The notes: generated by a model from the sequence alone, not told the origin. 64,000 nucleotides of DNA from Tardiphaga sp. 709 (GCF_032401055.1 NZ_CP135529.1:1612001-1676000); one strand, 5' to 3'; positions 43,524-52,699 are shown, counted from the first letter of the stretch. Numbers and translations are program-made.

Positions 43524-46500
43524 GTGGCAGGGCGGCAGCGTATCGACCGCGTGAGACGCCAGTACAATCAATGGGTCGCCAACCAGACCCTGGAGGATTA
43601 CGCACTCCGCTTTACGGCGAAGAGCGCCAGGCGCTGGTCCGCCGCGCGGGTCGCCAATACGGCATTGGGCGCCATTTCGTTTCTCGCCCTTGAGGCCATC
43701 GGCGGCACCATCACCATCAATTACGGCATGACCAACGCCACGGCAGCGATCCTGGTGGTCAGCGTCATCATCTTCTGCTGCGGATTGCCGATCGCGTATT
43801 ATGCCGCAAAATGCGGCATTGATATCGATCTCCTCACCCGCGGTGCCGGTTTCGGCTATATCGGCTCGACTGTTACCTCGCTGATTTATGCGTCTTTCAC
43901 CTTCATCTTCTTCGCCATCGAGGCGGTCATTCTCGCCTCGGCGCTGGAGATGTGTTTCGATATTCCGCGCCCCATCGGCTACCTGATATCGGCCGTGGTC
44001 ATCATCCCGCTGGTGACCCATGGCATCACGCTGATCAGCCGTTTTCAGCTCTGGACCCAGCCGATCTGGCTGGTGCTCAACCTGCTGCCTTTCGCGGCCA
44101 TCGCCTATGCCAGCCGCGACTCCTTCGTGGCCTGGACCAAATTTCCGGGCGACCACGGCAGCGCCGCCGGCCATCTCGATCTCCTGCTGTTTGGCACGGC
44201 CGCTTCAGTCGTATTCTCGCTGGTCGCGCAGATCGGCGAACAGGTCGACTTCCTGCGCTTCCTGCCGCGCGACCGCCGCAGCTCACGTGCGAGCTGGTGG
44301 GTAGCGCTGCTGTGCGCGGGCCCGGGCTGGATCATTGTCGGCGCGATCAAGCTGCTGGCCGGCTCGTTCCTCGCCTATTTCGCACTGACCCACGGCGTTT
44401 CGGCCGAGCACGCCGCCGAACCCGCGCATATGTATCTCGAAGCGTTTCGCTACGTGCTGTCCCAGCCTGATCTGGCGCTGGCACTGACCGGCACCTTCGT
44501 GATCCTGTCGCAGCTCAAGATCAACGTCACCAATGCCTATGCGGGCTCGATCGCCTGGTCGAACTTCTTCTCGCGTCTCACCCACAGCCATCCCGGCCGC
44601 GTCGTCTGGCTGGTGTTCAACGTGCTGGTCGCGCTGCTGCTGATGGAAATCGGCGTCTATAAGGCGCTGGAGCAGACGCTGGCGCTGTATTCCAATGTTG
44701 CGATTGCCTGGGTCGGCGCGCTGGTCGCCGATCTCGTCATCAACAAGCCGCTCGGGCTGCGCCCCCAGCAGATGGAGTTCAAGCGCGCGCATCTCTACGA
44801 CATCAACCCGGTTGGCGTCGGCGCGATGCTGGCAGCAACCGTGATGTCGGTCAGCGCCTTCTATGGCCTGTTCGGCCCGACGGCCAAGGCGCTGTCGCCT
44901 TTCGTCGCTTTGCTGACTGCGCTTGTCACTGCGCCAATCATCGCCTTCGCCACCGGTGGAAAATACTACATCGCCCGCAAGCCGAAGCGCGCTTGGCAGA
45001 ACATGGCGGCGATCCAGTGCTGTATCTGCGAACATTCGTTCGAGCCCGAGGACATGGCGCATTGCCCGGCCTATGCCGGCCCGATCTGCTCACTGTGCTG
45101 CTCGCTCGATGCGCGTTGCCACGATCTCTGCAAGCCGCATGCGCGGATCGACGCCCAGATGTCGGCGACGTTCGGCAAATTGCTGCCGGAGCCGATCCTG
45201 GCCCGGCTCAATTCGCAGCTCGGCCATTATCTTGGCGTGTTCATGATCGCTGCCGGCCTTGTCGGCCTGACGCTGGGACTGATCTATCTGCAGACCTCCG
45301 CCGCATCGCCGGGAGACAGTGCGCAGGTCTCGGAAGTGCTGTGGAAAGTGTTCTTCGCGCTGGCGATCATTATCGGCGTGGTGGCATGGCTATTCGTGCT
45401 GGCCAAGCAAAGCCGTCGCGCGGCGGAAGCCGAAACCAAGCGGCAGACCACGCTGCTGATGCAGGAAATCGACGCGCACAAGCGCACCGATGCAGAACTG
45501 CAGCGCGCCAAGGAAGTCGCCGAATCTGCCAATCTCGCCAAGAGCCGCTATGTGGTCGGCCTGAGCCACGAGCTGCGCTCGCCGCTCAATGCGATATCAG
45601 GCTATGCGCAGCTCCTGGAGCAGGATGACAGTCTGCAGACCCGCCCGCGCGATCAGGTCCGCGTGGTGAAACGAAGCGCCGATCATCTCTCCGGCCTGAT
45701 CGACGGCATTCTGGATATTTCAAAGATCGAGGCGGGGCGCCTGTATCTCTCGCGTGACGAAGTGCGCCTCACCGACTTCCTCGATCAGCTCGTCGGCATG
45801 TTCCGCCTGCAGGCCGCCGCCAAGGGCATCGACTTCGTGTTCCGACGGCCGAACATCCTGCCCACCGTGGTCTATGCCGACGAGAAGCGGTTGCGACAGA
45901 TCCTGATCAACCTGCTCTCCAATGCGATCAAGTTCACCCAACAAGGCAGCGTGCAGTTCGTGATCCATTATCGCAGCCCCGTGGCCGAATTCGAGATCAT
46001 CGATACCGGACCGGGCATCCGGCCCGATGATCTCGAGCTGATCTTCGCGCCGTTCGAGCGCGGCGCGCTTGGCGCAGCACAGCCGCATACGGGCACCGGT
46101 CTGGGCCTCACCATCTCCAAGCTGTTGGCCGGCGTGATGGGCGGCGATATCCGCGTCTCCAGCGAGGTCGGCAACGGCAGCACCTTCCGCGTCAAGATGC
46201 TGCTCTCCGAGGTGACGAACCCCACGCGCATCGCGCCGGTGGACGCGCCGATCTATGGCTATCACGGCGCGCGCAAGACCATCCTCATTACTGACGACGA
46301 TCCGACGCAGCGCGACCTGTTGCGCCAGGTGCTCACACCGCTCGGCTTCATTCTGCTCAGCGCCCCCGATGGACAGGCCTGCCTCAGCCTCGCCCAGCAT
46401 TGCCGGCCCGATCTGTTCCTGCTGGATATTTCCATGGCTGGCATGGACGGCTGGACCGTCGCCGAAAAACTGCGTGCATCCGGCCACCATCAGGCCCGCA

Positions 46501-46898
46501 TCCTGATGGTTTCGGCCAGCGCGCTGGAAGCCCATGGCGCGCCGCTCGCCCAGCCCTTCCATGATGGCTACCTCATGAAGCCGATCGAACTGCCGCGGCT
46601 GCTGGAACAGATCGGACAACTCCTGAAGATCGAATGGCAATACGAACGCGACGAAGTGGCACCTCTGCCGCAATGGACACCGAATAGCGGCACACGGCCG
46701 CCCGTGCATCATGTAGAGGAACTCATTAGCCTCGGGCAGATGGGGCACATTCGCGCCATCCAGTTGAAGCTCGACGAGATCGGCAACGATCACCCCGAAC
46801 ATGCCGACTTTGTCGCGCTGATGCGCTCGCTGATCGATCGCTTCGACCTCGATCAATACATGGCCACCTTGAAGACGCTGTACACCTATGACCACTGA
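43524..46898 (+). CDS. NCS1-type permease fused to hybrid histidine kinase and receiver
   Basis: A 1124-residue transporter-sensor fusion. Residues 1-475 form a cytosine/purine/allantoin permease (NCS1) with about twelve membrane segments. A cysteine-rich module spans 499-536 (Cys499, 500, 502, 514, 522, 525, 526, 532, 536; His504, 513, 533). Two more hydrophobic segments lie at about 562-580 and 610-633. Then HisKA with His682 in LSHELRSPLN, HATPase (NLLSNAIKF, DTGPGI, GTGLGLTI) and a receiver with Asp968. The tail of about 65 residues is helical. The GTG start has AGGAG seven bases upstream. The 3' end overlaps the response regulator by 11 bases. I infer it senses a nitrogenous solute through the permease and controls the divergent urt-fmd operon. 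Similar fusions with SSS-type carriers (CbrA) are known. Confidence 0.9.
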   Translation: MAGRQRIDRVRRQYNQWVANQTLEDYALRFTAKSARRWSAARVANTALGAISFLALEAIGGTITINYGMTNATAAILVVSVIIFCCGLPIAYYAAKCGIDIDLLTRGAGFGYIGSTVTSLIYASFTFIFFAIEAVILASALEMCFDIPRPIGYLISAVVIIPLVTHGITLISRFQLWTQPIWLVLNLLPFAAIAYASRDSFVAWTKFPGDHGSAAGHLDLLLFGTAASVVFSLVAQIGEQVDFLRFLPRDRRSSRASWWVALLCAGPGWIIVGAIKLLAGSFLAYFALTHGVSAEHAAEPAHMYLEAFRYVLSQPDLALALTGTFVILSQLKINVTNAYAGSIAWSNFFSRLTHSHPGRVVWLVFNVLVALLLMEIGVYKALEQTLALYSNVAIAWVGALVADLVINKPLGLRPQQMEFKRAHLYDINPVGVGAMLAATVMSVSAFYGLFGPTAKALSPFVALLTALVTAPIIAFATGGKYYIARKPKRAWQNMAAIQCCICEHSFEPEDMAHCPAYAGPICSLCCSLDARCHDLCKPHARIDAQMSATFGKLLPEPILARLNSQLGHYLGVFMIAAGLVGLTLGLIYLQTSAASPGDSAQVSEVLWKVFFALAIIIGVVAWLFVLAKQSRRAAEAETKRQTTLLMQEIDAHKRTDAELQRAKEVAESANLAKSRYVVGLSHELRSPLNAISGYAQLLEQDDSLQTRPRDQVRVVKRSADHLSGLIDGILDISKIEAGRLYLSRDEVRLTDFLDQLVGMFRLQAAAKGIDFVFRRPNILPTVVYADEKRLRQILINLLSNAIKFTQQGSVQFVIHYRSPVAEFEIIDTGPGIRPDDLELIFAPFERGALGAAQPHTGTGLGLTISKLLAGVMGGDIRVSSEVGNGSTFRVKMLLSEVTNPTRIAPVDAPIYGYHGARKTILITDDDPTQRDLLRQVLTPLGFILLSAPDGQACLSLAQHCRPDLFLLDISMAGMDGWTVAEKLRASGHHQARILMVSASALEAHGAPLAQPFHDGYLMKPIELPRLLEQIGQLLKIEWQYERDEVAPLPQWTPNSGTRPPVHHVEELISLGQMGHIRAIQLKLDEIGNDHPEHADFVALMRSLIDRFDLDQYMATLKTLYTYDH

Positions 46899-47811
46899 CA
46901 ATAAAAAACGCGACGTCGCGCTGGTGGTAGATGACTCGCCGGAAACATTGCGGCTGCTAACTGATGCCTTGGACGGCGCCGGCATGACCGTGATGGTGGC
47001 CATGGACGGCGCCGCCGCAATGCGCATTGTCGAACAGATCACGCCGGACATCATCCTGCTGGATGCCGTCATGCCGGGGATCGACGGCTTCGAAACCTGT
47101 CGCCGGCTGAAGCGCGACGCGGGCCTCGGCGACGTGCCCGTAATCTTCATGACCGGGCTCTCCGAGACCGAACACATCGTGCGCGGCCTTGAGGCCGGCG
47201 GCGTCGATTACGTCACCAAGCCGATCATCATCGAGGAAATGCTGGCGCGCATCCGCGTGCACCTCGCCAATGCGCGGCTCACGCAAAGCGCGCGCACCGC
47301 GCTCGATGTCTCCGGGCGCTTCCTCCTTGCCGTGAGCAACAAGGGCAATATCCTGTGGGCCACACCGCAGGCGCAGAAATTACTCGGCGATCACCTGATC
47401 GCCGCGCCCAATGATGAATTGCTGCTGCCACCAGTCATGATGCAGTGGCTCGAGCAGATGCAGCGGCCGGGCGCCAAGCCGGCACCGTCATCGGGCTTTC
47501 CGAGCAACGAACTGCTGCGTCTGCAATATATGGGGAAAGTCGGCTCCGACGAATTCCTGCTCCGGCTCGCCAAGGAAACCGCGCCAACCGCCCCCGCCGA
47601 GTTCAGCAAGGAGCTGGGCCTCACCGGCCGCGAGGGCGAAGTGCTGTCCTGGCTCAGCAAGGGCAAGAGCAACCGCGATATCGCGCAGATCCTTGGCCTC
47701 AGTCCGCGCACCGTCGACAAGCATCTCGAGCAGATCTACGCCAAACTTGGCGTCGAGAACCGTACCGCGGCTGCGGCAATTGCGGTGAATGCGAGCCACA
47801 GACGGCAATAG
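46888..47811 (+). CDS. LuxR-family response regulator
   Basis: A 307-residue regulator. The N-terminal receiver (1-125) has Asp59 in LLDAVMPGIDGF, acidic pair in VVDDSPE and Lys in YVTKP. A middle region of about 100 residues (130-235) resembles a PAS-like sensor (FLLAVSNKGNILWATPQAQKLL). The C-terminal LuxR helix-turn-helix (about 240-300) has LTGREGEVLSWLSKGKSNRD and TVDKHLEQIYAKLGV. It overlaps the permease-kinase gene, so translation is coupled and they are surely partners. The nested palindrome next to urtA is a candidate target. The middle domain between REC and HTH is unusual for NarL-type proteins. Confidence 0.92.
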   Translation: MTTDNKKRDVALVVDDSPETLRLLTDALDGAGMTVMVAMDGAAAMRIVEQITPDIILLDAVMPGIDGFETCRRLKRDAGLGDVPVIFMTGLSETEHIVRGLEAGGVDYVTKPIIIEEMLARIRVHLANARLTQSARTALDVSGRFLLAVSNKGNILWATPQAQKLLGDHLIAAPNDELLLPPVMMQWLEQMQRPGAKPAPSSGFPSNELLRLQYMGKVGSDEFLLRLAKETAPTAPAEFSKELGLTGREGEVLSWLSKGKSNRDIAQILGLSPRTVDKHLEQIYAKLGVENRTAAAAIAVNASHRRQ

Positions 47812-47858
47812 CCACGACGTGATCGTCGCGTAGTTCGACCGCTGCTCCAATCAGTCTG

Positions 47859-47872
47859 ATACTGCACCGCAA
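47859..47872 (+). promoter_or_regulatory. repeat of a half-site from the urtA/kinase palindrome
   Basis: The 14-nt string ATACTGCACCGCAA is identical to 43446-43459, the right side of the nested palindrome. Here it occurs without its complementary arm, 150 bases upstream of the orphan binding-protein gene. It suggests a shared regulator; chance recurrence within 5 kb cannot be excluded but is unlikely. Confidence 0.45.
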
Positions 47873-47921
47873 GCGCGGCATCGCGGCGCGTGCTCACACC
47901 TTTCTACGCGCTAGTTCGCTA

Positions 47922-47949
47922 TTGACAAACCTTTTCGCCAATATCTAAT
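47922..47949 (+). promoter_or_regulatory. sigma70-type promoter of the binding-protein operon
   Basis: TTGACA at 47922-47927 is followed after 16 bases by TCTAAT at 47944-47949. An inverted repeat GACAAA (47924-47929) and TTTGTC (47949-47954) spans the promoter, a possible operator for a repressor such as the operon's own IclR protein. Confidence 0.55.
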
Positions 47950-48007
47950 TTGTCGAAAAACAGGGAATGACTGGCCCGACACGAGGCCGCATTGGGGAGA
48001 GAAACAG

Positions 48008-49213
48008 ATGACACGCCAGTTCCTGGTGTGCGCAGCCGCGCTCACGCTTTGGACATCCACCGTCTCCGCTCAGGTCTCCGACGACGTCGTTCGCATCGGT
48101 GTTCTCACCGATCTCTCGAGCTGGGGGCGCGACAATAGCGGCCCCGGTTCGGTCGAAGCCGCGAAGATGGCGCTCGAAGAATTCGGCCCGACGGTGCTCG
48201 GCAAGCCGATCGAAATCATCAGCGCCGATCACCAGATGAAGTCTGACGTCGGCATCCAGATCGCGCGCAACTGGTTCGACGCCGGCAAGGTCGACGCCGT
48301 TGTCGATATCCCGAACTCCGCCATCGCCATCGCGGTTCATAATCTGGCGAAGGACCGCAACAAGATCGCACTGCTATCCGGCCCCGGCGCAAGCACGCTC
48401 ACGGATGAGCTGTGCAGCCCCAACACGGTCCACTTCACCTACGACACCTACGCGCTTGCGAAGGTGACGGCCTCTGCGGTGGTCGCCGGCGGTGGAAAGT
48501 CATGGTTCTTCATCACGGCCGACTACGCCTTCGGCAATCAGCTTGAACAGGACGCGACGCGCTTCATCAAGGCGAGCGGCGGCACCGTGCTGGGCGGCGT
48601 GCGCCATCCGACCAACACCGCCGACTTCTCGTCCTTTGCGCTGCAGGCGCAGAACTCGAAGGCTGAAGTCGTCGCCTTCGCTAATGCCGGCCAGGACACC
48701 GACAATTCGATCAAACAGTCGGGCGAATTCGGCTTGGTCAAAGGCGGCCAGAAACTGGTCGGCCTGCTGATGTTCGACACGGACGTGCATGCCATCGGAC
48801 TGGACGCAGCCCAAGGCACCTACCTCACCACCGCGTCCTACTGGAACATGGATGACAAGACGCGGGCCTGGTCGAAGAAGTTCTTCGAACGCACCAAGGT
48901 GATGCCGACCATGATCCAGACCGGCGTTTATGGCTCGGTGCTGCACTATCTCCAGGCCATCAAGGCTGCCGGCACCGACGATCCGGCCAAGGTAATGGCC
49001 AAGATGCGCGAACTGCCCATCGAGGACACCTTCGTGCATGGCGGCAAACTGCGCGAAGACGGCCGCGTCATCCGCGACATGTATCTGGCCCGCGTGAAGA
49101 AGCCGTCGGAATCCAAAGAGCCTTGGGACTATCTCGACATCGTCAAGACCGTGAAGGGCGATGACGCGTTCCGGCCCATCTCTGAATCTAAATGCCCATT
49201 GCTGAAGAAGTAA
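48008..49213 (+). CDS. branched-chain amino acid/amide-type ABC binding protein (orphan)
   Basis: A 401-residue periplasmic type I binding protein with a signal peptide (about 1-22, ending VSAQV). VRIGVLTDLSSWGRDNSGPGSVEAAKMALEEF and YDTYALAKVTASAVV fit the LivK/aliphatic amide-urea binding group. No permease or ATPase gene accompanies it, so it may feed another LivHMGF-type transporter, possibly urtBCDE. The gene starts an apparent operon with the FAD enzyme (6-base gap) and SDR. The sigma70-type promoter at 47922 and the palindrome half-site lie upstream. Confidence 0.9.
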   Translation: MTRQFLVCAAALTLWTSTVSAQVSDDVVRIGVLTDLSSWGRDNSGPGSVEAAKMALEEFGPTVLGKPIEIISADHQMKSDVGIQIARNWFDAGKVDAVVDIPNSAIAIAVHNLAKDRNKIALLSGPGASTLTDELCSPNTVHFTYDTYALAKVTASAVVAGGGKSWFFITADYAFGNQLEQDATRFIKASGGTVLGGVRHPTNTADFSSFALQAQNSKAEVVAFANAGQDTDNSIKQSGEFGLVKGGQKLVGLLMFDTDVHAIGLDAAQGTYLTTASYWNMDDKTRAWSKKFFERTKVMPTMIQTGVYGSVLHYLQAIKAAGTDDPAKVMAKMRELPIEDTFVHGGKLREDGRVIRDMYLARVKKPSESKEPWDYLDIVKTVKGDDAFRPISESKCPLLKK

Positions 49214-49219
49214 GGTCTC

Positions 49220-50947
49220 ATGGCTGCTGATCCCAAAGCGAATATCGAGCTTTACGAATGCGACGTACTGGTCGCCGGCTCCGGCTGCTCCGGCATGTCG
49301 GCGGCGATCACCGCAAAACATAGCGGGCTCGATGTCCTGATCGTCGAAAAGGAGCCGCGGTTCGGTGGCACGACCGCGCGCTCCGGCGGCTGGCTGTGGA
49401 TCCCCGGCACATCACTGGCGCGCGCCTGGGGCATCAATGAAGGACCTGACGAGGCGCGCACCTATCTGCGCCATGAAGCCGGCAACAGCTTTGACGCCGC
49501 ACGCGTCGATGCGTTTCTCGCCGCAGGGCCGGAGGCAATCGATTTCTTCACCTCCAAGACGGCGGTACGCTTCGACATGCCGCTGACCTTTCCCGATTAC
49601 GATGCGGAGGCGCCCGGCGGCAAGCAGGGCGGCCGTTCCATGGTCGCGCGGCCGTTCGACGGGCGTGAGCTCGGCGACCACATCAAGGATATCGGCGCGC
49701 CGCTGCCCGAACTGACGGTGTTCGGCATCATGCTCGGCTCCGGCAAGGACATCATCCATTTCATGCGCGCGACGAAGTCGCTGACCTCGGCCGTCTATGT
49801 GGCCAAGCGACTGTCTAAGCATTTCCTGAACGTCCTGCGCTATGGTCGTGGCATGACACTGACCAACGGCAACGCCCTCGCCGGCCGGCTCGCCAAATCC
49901 GCCTTCGACCTCAAGATCCCGCTCTGGCTGTCGTCCCCGGTGCGTGAACTGATCATCGAGAACGGCGCGGTCCGCGGTGCCATCGTCGAGCGCAGCGGCA
50001 AGCGCGTCCGCATCTTCGCACGCCGCGGCGTGGTGCTCGCATGCGGCGGCTTCCCGCATGACATCGAACGGCGCAAGGCGATGTTTCCGCATGCGCCGAC
50101 CGGCCGAGAGCACTATTCGCCCGGTCCAACCGGCAATACCGGCGACGGTCTTCGCCTCGCCGAGTCCGCCGGCGGGCGCGTCGAAGATTCACTGCCTAAT
50201 GCCGCTGCCTGGGTGCCGGTCTCGGTCACCCATCGCAAGGACGGCAGCAAGGGCGTGATGCCGCACTTCATCGATCGCGCCAAACCCGGCGTAATCGCCG
50301 TGATGCGCGATGGCGCTCGTTTCGCCAATGAAGGCAATTCCTACCATGCTTTCGTCCAGCAGATGATGAAAGCGGCGAAGCCCGGCGAGGAGATCGCGGC
50401 GTGGCTCGTTTGCGATCACCGCGCGCTGCGCCAATACGGGCTCGGCGCCGTACCGCCGTTTCCGATGCCGATCGGCCAGTATCTGAATTCCGGTTATCTC
50501 ATCAAAGGTAATACGCTCGAGGAGCTCGCGGGCAAGGCCGGCATCGACGCCGGCGGCTTCGTCACCACCATCGCGCAATTCAACAACACCGCCGCCGAAG
50601 GCCGCGATCCCGCCTATGGCAAGGGCTCCCGCGCCTATAACCGCTATCAGGGCGATGCCAACCATGGTCCGAACCCCTGCGTTGCACCCATCGAACAAGG
50701 GCCGTTCTATGCCATCAAGATGGTGATCGGCGATCTCGGCACCTATGCCGGCATCAGGACCGATGCGCAGGCACGCGCACTCGATGCCGGCGGTCAGGTC
50801 ATCAACGGCCTCTATGCGGCCGGCAACGACATGGCGAGCATCATGGGCGGCAATTATCCCGGCGCGGGTATCACGCTTGGCCCCGCGCTCACCTTCGGCT
50901 ATATCGCCGGCCGCCACCTCGCCGGCACACCGGTAAAGGCGGCATGA
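49220..50947 (+). CDS. FAD-dependent oxidoreductase (fumarate reductase/3-ketosteroid dehydrogenase family)
   Basis: A 575-residue flavoprotein. Residues 12-45 contain the FAD-binding GSGCSGMSAAITAKHSGLDVLIVEK, and the C-terminus has GLYAAGNDMASIMGGNYPGAGITLGPALTFGYIAG, the flavin-binding and active-site loop of the FAD_binding_2 group. Such enzymes dehydrogenate or reduce C=C bonds, as in KstD or fumarate reductase. No steroid context is seen, so the substrate is probably the compound bound by the preceding protein. It overlaps the SDR by four bases. Confidence 0.9.
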   Translation: MAADPKANIELYECDVLVAGSGCSGMSAAITAKHSGLDVLIVEKEPRFGGTTARSGGWLWIPGTSLARAWGINEGPDEARTYLRHEAGNSFDAARVDAFLAAGPEAIDFFTSKTAVRFDMPLTFPDYDAEAPGGKQGGRSMVARPFDGRELGDHIKDIGAPLPELTVFGIMLGSGKDIIHFMRATKSLTSAVYVAKRLSKHFLNVLRYGRGMTLTNGNALAGRLAKSAFDLKIPLWLSSPVRELIIENGAVRGAIVERSGKRVRIFARRGVVLACGGFPHDIERRKAMFPHAPTGREHYSPGPTGNTGDGLRLAESAGGRVEDSLPNAAAWVPVSVTHRKDGSKGVMPHFIDRAKPGVIAVMRDGARFANEGNSYHAFVQQMMKAAKPGEEIAAWLVCDHRALRQYGLGAVPPFPMPIGQYLNSGYLIKGNTLEELAGKAGIDAGGFVTTIAQFNNTAAEGRDPAYGKGSRAYNRYQGDANHGPNPCVAPIEQGPFYAIKMVIGDLGTYAGIRTDAQARALDAGGQVINGLYAAGNDMASIMGGNYPGAGITLGPALTFGYIAGRHLAGTPVKAA

Positions 50948-51714
50948 TGGCCAGCTTCGCCCCCGATCTGCTGAAGGGTCAATTGGCGCTTGTAACGGGT
51001 GCTGCCGCTGGCAACGGTCGTGCGATTGCGCTGGGTCTGGCTGCACATGGGGCCGACGTCATCGTGACCGACATCGACCGCGATGGCGCTGCGCAGACGG
51101 CCAGCGAGATCGGAGCAGTTGGACGGCAGTCATGGCATCATCATCTCGATGTCACGGATGTCGATACCTGCCGACAGATCGCACAGACCGTCAAAGCGAG
51201 TGCCGGCGACATCTCGATCCTGATCAACAATGCCGGTATCATCATTCGCGAAGGCATCGATTCCGAACGCGCGGTGGAGAACTGGCGGCGCGTGCTCGAC
51301 GTCAATCTCAATGGCGTCTTCAACGTGACCCACGCCTTCCTGCCCGCCTTGCGCGCGCGGCGCGGCAACGTGATCAATCTTGGCTCCATCGCCTCTTTCG
51401 TTGGGGTCGCCGATACGCTTGGCTATTCGCCTTCCAAGGGCGGCGTGAAGCTTCTGACGCAAGCGTTGGCGCGCGAAGTGGCCAAAGACGGCGTGCGCGT
51501 CAACGCCATTGCGCCGGGCGTGATCGAGACGGCCATGACCGAAGCGACACGCAACGATCCCGCGCGATTGGCCGGCTTCCTCGGCCGCACGCCAATGGGG
51601 CGCGTTGGCCAACCCGATGAGCTGATCGGCCCCGTGGTCTTCCTCGCTTCACCCATGGCGTCCTATGTCACCGGCACAACCTTGCCAGTGGATGGAGGCT
51701 TCCTGGCCGTGTAG
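50944..51714 (+). CDS. short-chain dehydrogenase/reductase
   Basis: A 256-residue SDR with the dinucleotide-binding TGAAAGNGRAIA, NNAG in ILINNAGI and catalytic Ser-Tyr-Lys (Ser in LGSIAS, YSPSK). It should oxidise or reduce an alcohol/ketone using NAD(P). Translation is coupled to the flavoprotein through an ATGA overlap. Probably acts on the same pathway intermediate; the compound is unknown. Confidence 0.92.
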   Translation: MMASFAPDLLKGQLALVTGAAAGNGRAIALGLAAHGADVIVTDIDRDGAAQTASEIGAVGRQSWHHHLDVTDVDTCRQIAQTVKASAGDISILINNAGIIIREGIDSERAVENWRRVLDVNLNGVFNVTHAFLPALRARRGNVINLGSIASFVGVADTLGYSPSKGGVKLLTQALAREVAKDGVRVNAIAPGVIETAMTEATRNDPARLAGFLGRTPMGRVGQPDELIGPVVFLASPMASYVTGTTLPVDGGFLAV

Positions 51715-51741
51715 TGTCCGCGGCACTGGTTTGGGGCAAGC

Positions 51742-52527
51742 ATGGCTAAAGAGAGTCGCGGTATTCAGTCGATCGAGGTCGGGGGTGAATTGCTGCAGGC
51801 GCTGGTGCGCAATGGGGAACCGATGATGCTGCGGGATCTGGCCCGCGAGGCAGGAATGTCACCGGCCAAGGCGCATCCCTATCTCGCCAGTTTCTCCCGC
51901 ATCGGCCTGATTGAGCAGGACCCATCCACCGGCCGCTATGAATTTGGTGCACTCGCCCTCGAGCTCGGCATCGTCACGCTGCGTCGCCTGTCGGCCGTCC
52001 GCGTTGCAACGCCGGCCATCATGGCGCTTGCCGGCACCATCGACCATGCCGTCTCGCTGGCGATCTGGGGCACCCATGGACCGACCGTGGTGCGCATGGA
52101 GGAGCCCAGCCACCCTGTGCACATCGCCATGCGCGTGGGCTCCACGGTGTCGCTGCTCGAGACAGCGACAGGGCGGATATTCGCGGCATTCATGCCACCT
52201 GCGACCATCAATGCCGCGCTCACCGAGGATCTCGATCGGCTCTCGATCGGCTACGATCCGAACCGCGAGATAAAAGGCCCGGCCATCGACAAGATCCTCG
52301 CCGACATCCGCACACGCGGGCTGGCCCGCGCCGTCGGCGAGCCCCTGCGCGGCGTCAACGCATTTTCAGCGCCGGTGTTCGACCATAGCGGCGCGGTGGT
52401 CCTAGCGGTGACTGCCATGGGCGCGGTGGGCACATTCGACGTCAACTGGAACAGCCCGATCGCTAAGGCCCTGCTCGATTGCACCAATGTGATCTCGCGT
52501 CGGCTCGGCCGCGACGTCAAGGACTGA
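51742..52527 (+). CDS. IclR-family transcriptional regulator
   Basis: A 261-residue IclR regulator. Winged helix-turn-helix at about 12-75 (MLRDLAREAGMSPAKAHPYLASFSRIGLIEQ), effector-binding GAF-like domain from about 85 to 255. The gene lies 27 bases after the SDR and closes the operon, so it probably responds to the operon's substrate. The effector-binding lobe has no diagnostic residue I can assign. A 172-base spacer precedes the next ABC gene set. Confidence 0.92.
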   Translation: MAKESRGIQSIEVGGELLQALVRNGEPMMLRDLAREAGMSPAKAHPYLASFSRIGLIEQDPSTGRYEFGALALELGIVTLRRLSAVRVATPAIMALAGTIDHAVSLAIWGTHGPTVVRMEEPSHPVHIAMRVGSTVSLLETATGRIFAAFMPPATINAALTEDLDRLSIGYDPNREIKGPAIDKILADIRTRGLARAVGEPLRGVNAFSAPVFDHSGAVVLAVTAMGAVGTFDVNWNSPIAKALLDCTNVISRRLGRDVKD

Positions 52528-52699
52528 GCAGCGCAGCAATCTGCGTAAGATGCGTGCAGCGTGCAAAGTTGTCTGACAACCCGACGCGTGGCCTTGTCGC
52601 CCCAGTCCATCGTGTTACGATCCCTTAGGCGCATCTCCGGTCCACGGGGAGCGACCATAAAATCACCGCCGGTCAAGGCGGCTCGAGGGAGGATGACAC

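Noticed and set aside
43362-43524. Search for sigma54 -24/-12 elements upstream of urtA and the kinase gene
   Set aside because: No TGGC-N8-TTGC match with correct spacing was found on either strand.
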